This document shows, piece by piece, positions 25,983 through 34,334 of a stretch of DNA of 64,000 nucleotides; position 1 is the first letter of the stretch, and each line of letters opens with the position of its first letter. The translations under genes were made by a program, and so were the position numbers. This DNA is from Bacteriovoracaceae bacterium (lineage in GTDB: Bacteria > Bdellovibrionota > Bacteriovoracia > Bacteriovoracales > Bacteriovoracaceae). The notes under the pieces are model-generated. The model was given only the letters and a program-made list of their open reading frames with translations. It was not told the origin of the DNA and did not search any database. The stretch spans positions 1-64,000 of the forward strand of contig JAMPXB010000004.1 of the NCBI GenBank assembly GCA_023701435.1, read 5' to 3'.

Positions 25983-27080
25983 TTAAACTCTCCTGAAAAA
26001 CAGTTTTGGGACGAAATAAATCGACCAGAGAATGGCCGCGATCAGGAATGTAAGAGCGGCATAGGCCAGATGCCGATCATAGCCGCCTTCAATGAAAACG
26101 GCGCTGACCCGTGTAAGGGCGGCCAAAACAATAAGTCCGATAGGAATCTTTAAAAACCAGTTTTTAAACTCCAAAGAAAGGTCATAATTACCATGAGAAA
26201 GAATCACCCGCGAGGCCACCATCAAGGTGAGTAGCCCAAAACCGCTAATATAAAGCAAATGAAGCGACTCTAGCCGGTAATCTGGAAATAACCATAGCCC
26301 CATTGTGCCTATAACAATAGAAAGTGCAGAGATTCTGACTCCGATGGCCAAAGATGAATTAAATCCTGAAAACATATGTGCCTTCCAATGTCTAAAAAAT
26401 ACCAAAAGGACAACGCCGAAACGAAGAAGACCACCGTAACTTTCTATCCAGAAGGCCTCAAAAAAACAGGAAAGAGTTAAAAGTCCCCCTACTGCCCACA
26501 TCTCAGCAGTACCATGTTTGCCAGAACATCCAAGCCTTAGAATCATAGGAATTAATTTTGCCCCAATTCCTACACATAGCCCTAACACCAGATTGAGATA
26601 AAAGAGCCGGCCCCCAATATAAGGCTCATTGAAAATAAAGAACAGCGCCCCCATTAATCCAGAAAGAAGACTTACAATCACTAAGGGGAAAACATCTGGA
26701 ATCATATGGCGGCAAGTAATAATCCGGCGAAAGCAAAAGAGAAAAAGCACTAATAGGGCAATGGCCAGACTTATAAAGAACAAAACTTCCTGACTTTCAA
26801 ACAAACCAAATACAACGGCTGCCAACATAGGAACAAGCTGCCAGAGAATTTCCTGTCGGGCGGGAGCACTGGAAGCAGTCATTCGAGGAATGGCCGTCAT
26901 GAGAAACCCGATAACAAAACTTAATAGGAAAATACCGATCATGTAATGAGCGTGCATTTTACCCAGGTAATATTCCGGAGAATAAAAAGCAAAAAGGACC
27001 CAAACGGCGAGACCGGCAAAGAGTCCAATCACACCTAATAAGAAAAATAAACGGTAAGGATTTTTTTGAATGTCATTCAT
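25983..27080 (-). CDS. nnrS: NnrS family membrane protein (copy 2)
   Basis: This paralogue of the gene at 12112 has about 12 TM helices, NPYRLFFLLGVIGLF near the N-terminus, SFVIGFLMTAIPRM, and conserved histidines (HAHYMIG, HLLYISGFG, RHLAYAAL). It is linked to nitric-oxide tolerance. I chose the ATG at 27080 because it aligns with copy 1 and has an extended -10 (TGCTAACTT, 27091-27099) 10 nt before it; ATGs at 27110 and 27125 would overlap the promoter. The FNR-type box at 27119 is centred 41.5 bp from the start predicted by that -10. Confidence 0.87.
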   Translation of the reverse strand: MNDIQKNPYRLFFLLGVIGLFAGLAVWVLFAFYSPEYYLGKMHAHYMIGIFLLSFVIGFLMTAIPRMTASSAPARQEILWQLVPMLAAVVFGLFESQEVLFFISLAIALLVLFLFCFRRIITCRHMIPDVFPLVIVSLLSGLMGALFFIFNEPYIGGRLFYLNLVLGLCVGIGAKLIPMILRLGCSGKHGTAEMWAVGGLLTLSCFFEAFWIESYGGLLRFGVVLLVFFRHWKAHMFSGFNSSLAIGVRISALSIVIGTMGLWLFPDYRLESLHLLYISGFGLLTLMVASRVILSHGNYDLSLEFKNWFLKIPIGLIVLAALTRVSAVFIEGGYDRHLAYAALTFLIAAILWSIYFVPKLFFRRV

Positions 27081-27118
27081 AGTGGTTAGAAAGTTAGCAT
27101 TTAATTTCATCACGTAAC

Positions 27119-27132
27119 CTGACATACATCAG
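27119..27132. promoter_or_regulatory. CRP/FNR-type box CTGAC-ATAC-ATCAG shared by nnrS and hemN
   Basis: The palindromic 14-mer lies in FNR spacing between divergent genes. Its centre at 27125.5 is 41.5 bp from predicted transcription starts on both sides: 27167 for hemN (with -10 CATAAT) and 27084 for nnrS (with -10 TAACTT). This is the classic class II activator position. Confidence 0.65.
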
Positions 27133-27154
27133 ATTATTCACGAATTTTTCCCGG

Positions 27155-27160
27155 CATAAT
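27155..27160 (+). promoter_or_regulatory. hemN -10 element, leaderless start
   Basis: CATAAT is followed by 6 nt (AGGGGC) and then the ATG at 27167. The AGGGG is too close to the start to act as a normal Shine-Dalgarno. Confidence 0.55.
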
Positions 27161-27166
27161 AGGGGC

Positions 27167-28507
27167 ATGAAAACACTTAAGGAAATGATCAGTAAATACA
27201 ACCGTCCAGGTCCACGTTATACCAGTTATCCCCCGGTGCCTTATTGGAATAACGCACCCGATGAAACGACCTGGATTAGTCACCTACAATCCAACTATGA
27301 TCCAGAGAAGGGAATGGACCTCTATGTACATGTCCCCTACTGCGAAAGCCTTTGTTACTACTGCGGATGTAGCAGAACCATCACCAAAAATCATGCAGTG
27401 GAAGATAGTTACCTGGAAATGGTTCTCAAGGAATGGGATCTCTATCAACAAAAACTGGGATTCACCCCTACTATTAATTCACTCCATTTTGGAGGCGGCA
27501 CTCCAACTTTCCTTTCTCCCGTCAATCTGGATAGACTGATTAAAGCTCTGCTAAAAAATAAGCTTGAAACTTTTATCGGCTCCATTGAAATTGATCCCCG
27601 CACCTGCCAGTCAGCTCACCTTAAAGTGCTGGCAGACAATGATATTAAACGCGTCTCTCTTGGTATTCAGGACTTTGATCCACTGGTACAAAAGGCCATT
27701 AACAGAGAACAATCTCCTGCTATGGTAGAGGCCTTAGTGGAAAAAATTCGTAAATTTAATATTTCTTCCATTAACTTTGATCTCATCTATGGACTACCTA
27801 AACAAACGACTGAGTCGATTGCAAAAACGATTGAGATTGTGATCAAACAACGGCCTGATCTTATAGCCTTCTATAGTTATGCGCATTTACCGGAAAAAAT
27901 TAAAAATCAAAGACTAATCCCTAATGAAGACCTCCCTTCTCCGGAACAGAAGCGGGAACTGTATGAATTGGGCAAAAAATTACTGCAGGAAAATGGTTAT
28001 AAAGATGTCGGTATGGATCACTTTGCCCTGCCATCGAGCTTTCTTTATAAAGCGAAAATAGAAAATAAACTTCATCGAAACTTCATGGGTTATGTGGATA
28101 AAAAGTCTCCTATCCTTTTAGGACTAGGCCCCACTTCCATATCTGACTCGTCTTTAAGTTTTGTTCAGAACATTAAAGAGGTTAAGACCTATGAGCAGAC
28201 CATCAAGGCCAATCATCTGCCAATTGAGAAAGGTCATACTCATAGCAGCAAAGACTTGTTAGTTCAGGACATGATTCTGGAACTCATGTGCAGCAATCAA
28301 ACCACAATCGGGCATAAAGACATTCCTCACTGGCCAGAAATTCAAAAAGAACTTTATGAATTTGAGGAAGATGGAATTATTGAACTTACAGAAAACACGC
28401 TTAGACTCACGGAAATGGGAAAAGCCTTTGTAAGGAATGTTGCAATGTGCTTTGACTACTACTTACGTGAGAAGACATCTTCCATAAAATTCAGTCAAAC
28501 CATCTAA
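27167..28507 (+). CDS. hemN: Oxygen-independent coproporphyrinogen III oxidase
   Basis: The 446-residue radical-SAM enzyme converts coproporphyrinogen III into protoporphyrinogen IX without oxygen. The cluster motif CxxxCxC appears as CESLCYYCGC near residue 62. Also typical are YTSYPPVPYW at the start, HFGGGTPTFL, SLGIQDFDPLVQKAINR and GMDHFALP. The length is close to E. coli HemN (457). The promoter has an FNR-type box, fitting induction at low oxygen. It is followed after 16 bp by a CBS gene, probably the same operon. Confidence 0.96.
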   Translation: MKTLKEMISKYNRPGPRYTSYPPVPYWNNAPDETTWISHLQSNYDPEKGMDLYVHVPYCESLCYYCGCSRTITKNHAVEDSYLEMVLKEWDLYQQKLGFTPTINSLHFGGGTPTFLSPVNLDRLIKALLKNKLETFIGSIEIDPRTCQSAHLKVLADNDIKRVSLGIQDFDPLVQKAINREQSPAMVEALVEKIRKFNISSINFDLIYGLPKQTTESIAKTIEIVIKQRPDLIAFYSYAHLPEKIKNQRLIPNEDLPSPEQKRELYELGKKLLQENGYKDVGMDHFALPSSFLYKAKIENKLHRNFMGYVDKKSPILLGLGPTSISDSSLSFVQNIKEVKTYEQTIKANHLPIEKGHTHSSKDLLVQDMILELMCSNQTTIGHKDIPHWPEIQKELYEFEEDGIIELTENTLRLTEMGKAFVRNVAMCFDYYLREKTSSIKFSQTI

Positions 28508-28523
28508 GCTCAATAAGAGACCT

Positions 28524-28976
28524 ATGATTAAAAAAATAATGTCGAAAAGCCTTCAAACAATCGGACCTGATGAAACTATGCATTCGGCAAACTTGCTGAT
28601 GAAAAAATATTCTATCAGACATCTTCCTGTTGTTAATAAGGAAGGCCGATTTATTGGAATACTTAGTGACCGTGACATTCAACGGGCCATGACAGTTATA
28701 AAATCGGATGAAGGAAACGAAAACCACTTACAAACACACAAGAAAGTGGCCGATTTCATGACTTCACCAATTCATACCGTCAAAGAGAACGACTCAATTG
28801 AACAAGTGGCCCGAGACATGCTGGAAATGAAAGTTTCATGTTTTCTCATTGAGGAAGAAACGACAAAAACAATAACCGGAATTGTTACTACGGATGATCT
28901 CCTGATCTATCTCCTTGATATTTTGAGTGAAAACAAAAGCCACTTCAATCTAAAAAAATTCTTTAGACTCAAATAA
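28524..28976 (+). CDS. CBS-domain protein (two CBS motifs)
   Basis: The 150-residue protein carries two CBS motifs: YSIRHLPVVNKEGRFIGILSDRDI, and later MKVSCFLIEEE with TGIVTTDDLLIYL. It has the same architecture as the gene at 22123 but a longer loop between the motifs. It lies 16 bp after hemN and just before the fnr-like gene, so it probably belongs to the same low-oxygen response. A nucleotide-sensing role is inferred from the fold. Confidence 0.88.
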   Translation: MIKKIMSKSLQTIGPDETMHSANLLMKKYSIRHLPVVNKEGRFIGILSDRDIQRAMTVIKSDEGNENHLQTHKKVADFMTSPIHTVKENDSIEQVARDMLEMKVSCFLIEEETTKTITGIVTTDDLLIYLLDILSENKSHFNLKKFFRLK

Positions 28977-28980
28977 AAAC

Positions 28981-29022
28981 ATGATCTGGGTCAGCATCCC
29001 CACCTTAAGTTTGTGCTATATT
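28981..29022 (+). promoter_or_regulatory. FNR-type box and -10 of the fnr-like gene
   Basis: The box ATGAT-CTGG-GTCAG occupies 28981-28994 (centre 28987.5). A TGn-type -10 (TATATT, 29017-29022) predicts a start near 29029, exactly 41.5 bp from the box centre. This predicts autoregulation as a class II site. Confidence 0.65.
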
Positions 29023-29047
29023 GAGCAGCATAAAGACAGAGGACCAT

Positions 29048-29758
29048 ATGCACAAAACCAACATCATTGCTTGTCAGAATTGTTTAAATAAACAAAACAG
29101 CGTTTTTTGCGGACTAAAAGATTTGTCGCTGGAAAATGTCAGTCACAATAAGATCATGAATAATTATCAAAAAGGGCATACCATATTTTTTCAAGGTAAC
29201 CCTCCCTTTGGTCTTTTCTGTATCAACAGTGGCAAGGTCAAAATTTCTAAAATAGGCAATGACGGAAAAGAATCAATTGTCAGAATCGCAGGTCCGGGAG
29301 ATATCCTGGGCCATCGTAGTTTATTCAGTAAAGAAAATTACACGGCAACAGCGACAGTTATCGAAGACGCTGCAGTTTGCTTTGTTGATAAAAAATTTAT
29401 CTTCCAGGTAATTAACGACGAACCTTCTCTTGCGATTAACGTGATCGAAAAATTAAGTAAAGAAATGGGTGCAGCCGAATCCCGAAGTGCATCTATGTTT
29501 CAAAAGAACGTTTCCGAAAGATTGGCGGAACTTTTCCTGACTCTTAAGAAGGCCTATGGTGTGCAGGAAGAAGGTCGTTGGAGACTTAATATTAAGCTCA
29601 CCCGTGAGGAGATTGCTTCTATCATTGGCACGGCCAATGAAACGGTCATCAGATTCATCACTGATTTTAAAAATGAAGGTCTTTTGGCCCAGGAAGGAAA
29701 GACCATTTATATCCTCAATGTAAAGAAACTTGAGGAATTTGCCAACTTAAATGGCTAA
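29048..29758 (+). CDS. FNR-like oxygen-responsive transcription regulator
   Basis: The 236-residue protein has a CRP-like sensor domain and a C-terminal winged helix. Three N-terminal cysteines (Cys9, Cys12, Cys21) and Cys111 in DAAVCFVDKK match the four ligands of the FNR [4Fe-4S] oxygen sensor in order and overall spacing (C-x2-C, then one, then one about 90 residues later). The recognition helix ETVIR keeps the Glu and Arg of FNR's ETISR. The start at 29048 has GAGG upstream; the TTG at 29021 lies before the predicted transcription start and is rejected. It probably controls the three boxes in this island. Confidence 0.85.
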   Translation: MHKTNIIACQNCLNKQNSVFCGLKDLSLENVSHNKIMNNYQKGHTIFFQGNPPFGLFCINSGKVKISKIGNDGKESIVRIAGPGDILGHRSLFSKENYTATATVIEDAAVCFVDKKFIFQVINDEPSLAINVIEKLSKEMGAAESRSASMFQKNVSERLAELFLTLKKAYGVQEEGRWRLNIKLTREEIASIIGTANETVIRFITDFKNEGLLAQEGKTIYILNVKKLEEFANLNG

Positions 29759-29801
29759 TTATAAATTCACCACGTTATAATAAAACAAAAACTGGTGAAT
29801 C

Positions 29802-30539
29802 ATGTTCCTTCTGACCCTTTCCTTTTTTATGGTGGCCTTCCTCTACTCCATCGTGGGATTTGGCGGAGGCTCATCTTACATTGCTATTCTAGGTGTTTCA
29901 GGAACTCCCTATCACTTAATCCCCAAGATTGCCCTTATTTGTAATTTATTAGTGGTGAGCGGCGGCTGTTATCATTACTTTAAAAATGACCATTTCTCCA
30001 AGAAGCTCATTCTGCCTTTTATTTTAAGTTCCGTCCCTATGTCCTATCTGGGCGGAATGTTTCCTATCAAAGAACAAACTTTTTTCATCTTACTGTCTTT
30101 TAGTCTCATCTTGGTCGGTCTCAAAATTCTTTTTGTTCCCGACAAACAAATGAGCGCTATTAAAGATCCCTCCTTTCTGACTTCCTTCCTGACAGGAGGT
30201 AGCCTGGGACTATTATCCGGCATGGTGGGAATAGGAGGTGGTATTTTTTTATCCCCTATCTTGATCAATATGGGGTGGGCCAGATCAAAAACTGCAGCTG
30301 CCGTGGCCAGCGTTTTCATTCTGGTAAATTCGGTGGCGGGTCTGGCCGGTCAACTCACTAAAGATTTTAACTATCACGAACTGTATCATTACTTTCCACT
30401 TTTTCTTTCAGTGATAGTAGCAGGACAGTTGGGATCCCGCATAGGATCACACTCCAGAATATCCTATGACCTTATTCAGAAAGGTACTGGACTTCTGATT
30501 CTTATTGTCAGTATGAGACTGCTGATCAAAATTTTTTAG
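29802..30539 (+). CDS. TauE/SafE family membrane transporter
   Basis: The 245-residue protein has about 7-8 TM helices in two halves, each with the glycine-rich family motif: SIVGFGGGSSYIAIL in the N-terminal half and SGMVGIGGGIFLSPIL in the C-terminal half. The family exports sulfite, sulfoacetate or other organic anions; the substrate cannot be told from sequence. A TATAAT-like element lies about 20 bp upstream. It converges with the RND operon through a shared terminator. Confidence 0.9.
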   Translation: MFLLTLSFFMVAFLYSIVGFGGGSSYIAILGVSGTPYHLIPKIALICNLLVVSGGCYHYFKNDHFSKKLILPFILSSVPMSYLGGMFPIKEQTFFILLSFSLILVGLKILFVPDKQMSAIKDPSFLTSFLTGGSLGLLSGMVGIGGGIFLSPILINMGWARSKTAAAVASVFILVNSVAGLAGQLTKDFNYHELYHYFPLFLSVIVAGQLGSRIGSHSRISYDLIQKGTGLLILIVSMRLLIKIF

Positions 30540-30540
30540 G

Positions 30541-30567
30541 CAAAAAAAAGGGCCCCGAAGGGCCCTC
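30541..30567 (-). terminator. Rho-independent terminator of the RND operon
   Basis: A GGGCCC / GGGCCC stem with a CGAA loop is followed on the minus strand by a run of eight T. The hairpin may also work in the plus direction for the TauE gene, but the T run there is poor. Confidence 0.85.
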
Positions 30568-30573
30568 AACATT

Positions 30574-33500
30574 TTAGTTTAATGATTCTGTAGCATGTGT
30601 TCCCATTTCATGAATTTCCTCTTGACTCGTCTTTTTCTTGAATCGAGCAAAGTAATCTTTCATTCTCAGAATCACAATATGCACGGCCGGAGTCATGATG
30701 TAGGTGAACACGATTGATGCCAGCATCCCTCCAATAACCACCAACCCCATAGATGCTTTGATTTTATCTGCATCAAAGGCCTGCGGAAGTGTACCAGTGA
30801 CAATGGCCACCGAAGTCATTAGCACTGGCTTAATCTTAGACTTGGAGGCTTCCCATAAAGCATCTTCATACTTTAGGCCTTGCTCAATTAACTGCTGAGC
30901 ATACTCAATCACCAGAATGGCGTTATTCACTGCCAAACCTACCACCATCACGAATGCCATCATCGAACCGATATTGATAGATCCGTCAAAAAAGAACAGA
31001 AATAAAAATACCCCTAAAAATGATGTGACGATACAGCTTGAAATAGAGATCGGGAACAGAAACGAGTTCAGCACCGCTACCAGAAGCATGTAGGTAAGAA
31101 TAATGGCAAGCATGAAGGCCTTACCAATTTCCGCAGCGGACTCTGCCTGGTTTTCAGCTTTACCGGTATATCTAAAGCTCACCCCTGCTGGCATTTCTAC
31201 CTTGGCAAATTTCTCTCCAAGTTCTTTCATCACAGTACCAGCAGTGGATTTATTCAAAAATCCGTTTAATTGAATGATTTTTGATTTATCACGACGTTTA
31301 ACCGGTGATGTCGCCTCAACCTGCTTTACCTCACCTAATGATACGATTGGAATGAGACCATCCTTACCCATAACCAGAAATTGGTTGAAGTCTTCAGGTG
31401 TCTTTTTAAAGCCCTTGTCGAGGGTCACGTTAATATCATATTCTTCGCCACCCTGCTTAAACACAGAATCATCATTGCCGTTTACCAGGGCCCGGATCAC
31501 GGCACCTAACTCAGCATTGGTTACTTTCTGCTGGATCAAGGCTTCAGGTCTTGGTTCAAAGCGCACTTCCATCTTTGGTCGGATATAGCTGGACTTAATA
31601 CCACTGAAGTAACCCGTTTCATTCATTATGCTGGTAAACTTTTCTGAGACTTTTGCCATATCGTTGATATCGGTACCACGCACATCAATGGTGATATCTC
31701 CGAGACCATCATTAGATTTGTTACCACCAGAAAGGAATACCTGGGCCTCTGGTAAAATCGCTGTTTTGGGAAGAAGGTCATTCATTAAGTCTTCATAAGA
31801 ACGATCACGCAGAGAACTATTAGTCAGCTTGACTGTGATACGGGCCTTCTCCTCACCATCAAAACCAATATCCGAAAAGTAGCTGATGACTTCAGGATAT
31901 GTTTTCAAATCTTTTTCGATCATCTGGACAGTTTGGGTGGTTTTTTCAATGGGAGTACCATCTGGCATTTCCACTTCAACCGTGAATTCATCACGGTCAG
32001 AACGAGGAATAAACTCAGAACCAATTCTGCTGGCCGGATACTGGATTGTTAAAAACACTCCAAAAACAAGCAGGATCGATATTATTGGTCGCTTCATCAT
32101 GAAATCAAAAGGAACTTTAAAGATATTCATCATTCCTTCTAAGGCCTTATCGAGCTTAGATGAGAAACGAATGAATGGCCCTTTGAGCTTAGTAGGATCT
32201 TTTAAGATATAAGCACAAAGCATAGGAGTCAGGGTAATTGAGGCGAGGATTGAGAAAAGAGTTGCATACACCACAGTCATCCCGAACTGCACCATGAACT
32301 TACCAATCATTCCACCCATCAAGGCAAGCGGGGTAAAAACCACAATATTAGTACCGGAACCAGCAAGTACCGCCAGAAGAACTTCTTTAGTTCCATCAAC
32401 CGAGGCCTTGATGGAATCTTTCCCCATATGAAGGTGTTTATAAACGTTCTCAATAATCAGAAGCGCATTGGCAATGAGAGTTCCCAAACATGTACCAAAG
32501 GCCAGCAGAGTCATGGTATTGATGGAGAAATTCTGCATGTCCATCATAAAGAAGGTTGAAACAATAGACGTCGGAATCACAATCGCTGCAATAACCGCTC
32601 CTCGCCAGTCTCCTAAGAATAAAAGGATCGTGACAATAGTTAAAATAATCCCCAGAACAATACCATCAACAGTCCCAGTGGTTTCATTAAGGGTAATCTC
32701 AGTCGTATCAATCCCCATTTCGAGCTTCATCCCGTCAGGAAGATCTTTCTGGATCTCAGGGAGCTTGGCCTTCAGATTTTTTACAATCCCTACAGCATCA
32801 CCATCAGATAGTTTTTTAACCGCCAGACCCACAACTTCCTGGCCATTAAAGTGAGCAATCGATTCAACTTCTTTATAACCATCTTCCACCCGGCCGATAT
32901 CTTTTAGAAGATAGGTTCTGCCTTCATTGGAAGTGATCTTAAGATTTTCAATATCTTTAACAGTTTGGAATTCACCGACAAAACGAACAGTGACTCTGTT
33001 ATCTTTTCGGTCAATAGAACCTCCGGGGACGTTCAGGTTCTTTTCCTGAATGGCACGAGTCACATTTTGAATCGAAAGATAATTTTTAATCATGAGGTTA
33101 TTATCAAGCCAGACGTTAATTTGTCTTTCACGTCCCCCGGAAATATCCACCGAGGCCACACCATTGATGGAACTTAAAACAGTAGAGAGCTTCTTATCCG
33201 CATACTCATACAGATCCGTCAGACTGTGTTTGGAACTGGTGAAAATAAGAACTGATATTGGCTGCAGAAGCGGGTCAAATTTTGCAATAATCGGCCGTTC
33301 CGCACCAGCAGGAAAATCATTGAGGATTGCTTCAACCTTATCTTTAATCTCAATTGATTTTACGTTAACATCGGCTTCAATATTAAACTCAACCATGACC
33401 ATTCCGAAATTTTCTCGGGCCGTACCATTGATTTTTTTAATTTCCGAAACTTCTGAAATGGCATCTTCAATTCTTTTTAAGACCTGGGTTTCAATTTCAT

Positions 33501-33663
33501 CGGGTGAAGCACCGGGATAGACGGTTTCGATTGAAACCAGAGGAAATTCCACTTTAGGGGTGGGTTCAATGATCATGTTCCCAATGGAAACAGCTCCCAA
33601 AACCATGAAAACGGCAATAAAAATAATCGTCATTGCCGGTCGACGAATAAACGTTTCAATCAT
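30574..33663 (-). CDS. RND efflux pump inner-membrane subunit lacking the proton-relay residues
   Basis: The 1029-residue protein has the RND layout: 12 TM helices and two large periplasmic loops, beginning MIETFIRRPAMTIIF. It is the inner-membrane part of a tripartite exporter with the adaptor and TolC encoded upstream. In TM4 the AcrB motif VDDAIVVVENV is replaced by IANALLIIENV, so Asp407 and Asp408 become Ala398 and Asn399. In TM10 the AcrB Lys940 position is Asn913 (GLAVNNAIL). These are the usual proton-relay residues. The start overlaps the adaptor stop by 4 nt. Its segment 30800-30888 is duplicated at 24422. Confidence 0.92.
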   Translation of the reverse strand: MIETFIRRPAMTIIFIAVFMVLGAVSIGNMIIEPTPKVEFPLVSIETVYPGASPDEIETQVLKRIEDAISEVSEIKKINGTARENFGMVMVEFNIEADVNVKSIEIKDKVEAILNDFPAGAERPIIAKFDPLLQPISVLIFTSSKHSLTDLYEYADKKLSTVLSSINGVASVDISGGRERQINVWLDNNLMIKNYLSIQNVTRAIQEKNLNVPGGSIDRKDNRVTVRFVGEFQTVKDIENLKITSNEGRTYLLKDIGRVEDGYKEVESIAHFNGQEVVGLAVKKLSDGDAVGIVKNLKAKLPEIQKDLPDGMKLEMGIDTTEITLNETTGTVDGIVLGIILTIVTILLFLGDWRGAVIAAIVIPTSIVSTFFMMDMQNFSINTMTLLAFGTCLGTLIANALLIIENVYKHLHMGKDSIKASVDGTKEVLLAVLAGSGTNIVVFTPLALMGGMIGKFMVQFGMTVVYATLFSILASITLTPMLCAYILKDPTKLKGPFIRFSSKLDKALEGMMNIFKVPFDFMMKRPIISILLVFGVFLTIQYPASRIGSEFIPRSDRDEFTVEVEMPDGTPIEKTTQTVQMIEKDLKTYPEVISYFSDIGFDGEEKARITVKLTNSSLRDRSYEDLMNDLLPKTAILPEAQVFLSGGNKSNDGLGDITIDVRGTDINDMAKVSEKFTSIMNETGYFSGIKSSYIRPKMEVRFEPRPEALIQQKVTNAELGAVIRALVNGNDDSVFKQGGEEYDINVTLDKGFKKTPEDFNQFLVMGKDGLIPIVSLGEVKQVEATSPVKRRDKSKIIQLNGFLNKSTAGTVMKELGEKFAKVEMPAGVSFRYTGKAENQAESAAEIGKAFMLAIILTYMLLVAVLNSFLFPISISSCIVTSFLGVFLFLFFFDGSINIGSMMAFVMVVGLAVNNAILVIEYAQQLIEQGLKYEDALWEASKSKIKPVLMTSVAIVTGTLPQAFDADKIKASMGLVVIGGMLASIVFTYIMTPAVHIVILRMKDYFARFKKKTSQEEIHEMGTHATESLN
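30800..30888 (-). repeat. Donor segment of the 89-bp duplication
   Basis: This stretch within the RND gene, just after TM10, matches 24422-24510 with a single mismatch in inverted orientation. Here it is part of an intact reading frame, so it is the source and the other copy is derived. Confidence 0.93.
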
Positions 33664-34334
33664 AACTCTTCCCTTGTTTCATTCATCACTTTAACTAGTT
33701 CACCACCACTAAAATATCTGGTGTCGCTCGTTACCACAGTCTCATCCTGCGAGAGCCCCGATTTAATCCAAAAGACATCAGCATTGGCCCCGGCAATTTG
33801 AACAAATTTCTTTGTAAGTCTATTATTCTCTAAAATAAATACCACCGGTTTGACTTCCCGAACACTCACGGCTTCCCGTGGAACCACGATGACGTTGTTC
33901 ACTTCTTTAACTGGAATATCCACAGTCACCGCCCCAAGATCTTTTGGCAGTCGTTGATCAAAGTTAACAGTCACTTCATACAAACCAGTTAAAAGGCTGG
34001 GCCCAGAAGAGACGGAACTGACCCGACCGTTAACTTGTTTTTTTCCTTTATTAAACTCAACTTTGGCCCCGGCACCGACTCTTATTTTATTTTTAATAAA
34101 AGGAGCAACGGCACTTTTTAACTGACCATCACGGATCGTGCCCGAGATGGTAATAAAATCCTGAAATTTTCCTCTTTCAACTTTATCTACAAAAACTGGT
34201 ATTCCGTTTTTCTTCTGCAGATCATAGGTCGTAGGGATATAAGTATTCTTTTTTTCTTCAATCTGACCGTTTTTCCAGATCAGAATTCCTCCATACAAGG
34301 CAAGAAGGACGATGCTCGAAACGATGATTTTCAT
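33660..34334 (-). CDS. Short periplasmic adaptor (membrane fusion protein)
   Basis: The 224-residue protein is anchored by one N-terminal TM. The beta-barrel and membrane-proximal regions of an RND adaptor can be recognised: GAGAKVEFNKGKKQVNGRVSSVS, then NNVIVVPREAVSVREVKPVVFIL and ETVVTSDTRYFSGGELV. Typical adaptors have 350-400 residues. The part that should hold the lipoyl domain and coiled-coil hairpin is only about 30 residues here. It overlaps both neighbours by 1-4 nt and is clearly in one operon with TolC and the pump. Confidence 0.8.
   Translation of the reverse strand: MKIIVSSIVLLALYGGILIWKNGQIEEKKNTYIPTTYDLQKKNGIPVFVDKVERGKFQDFITISGTIRDGQLKSAVAPFIKNKIRVGAGAKVEFNKGKKQVNGRVSSVSSGPSLLTGLYEVTVNFDQRLPKDLGAVTVDIPVKEVNNVIVVPREAVSVREVKPVVFILENNRLTKKFVQIAGANADVFWIKSGLSQDETVVTSDTRYFSGGELVKVMNETREEL

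Noticed and set aside
25914-26153. A 79-codon plus-strand frame after the moeA remnant
   Set aside because: Most of it lies antisense to the nnrS coding region and its peptide has no recognisable features.
32468-33520. Several long plus-strand frames within the RND gene
   Set aside because: They are antisense to the well-conserved pump gene and lack ribosome-binding sites or domains.
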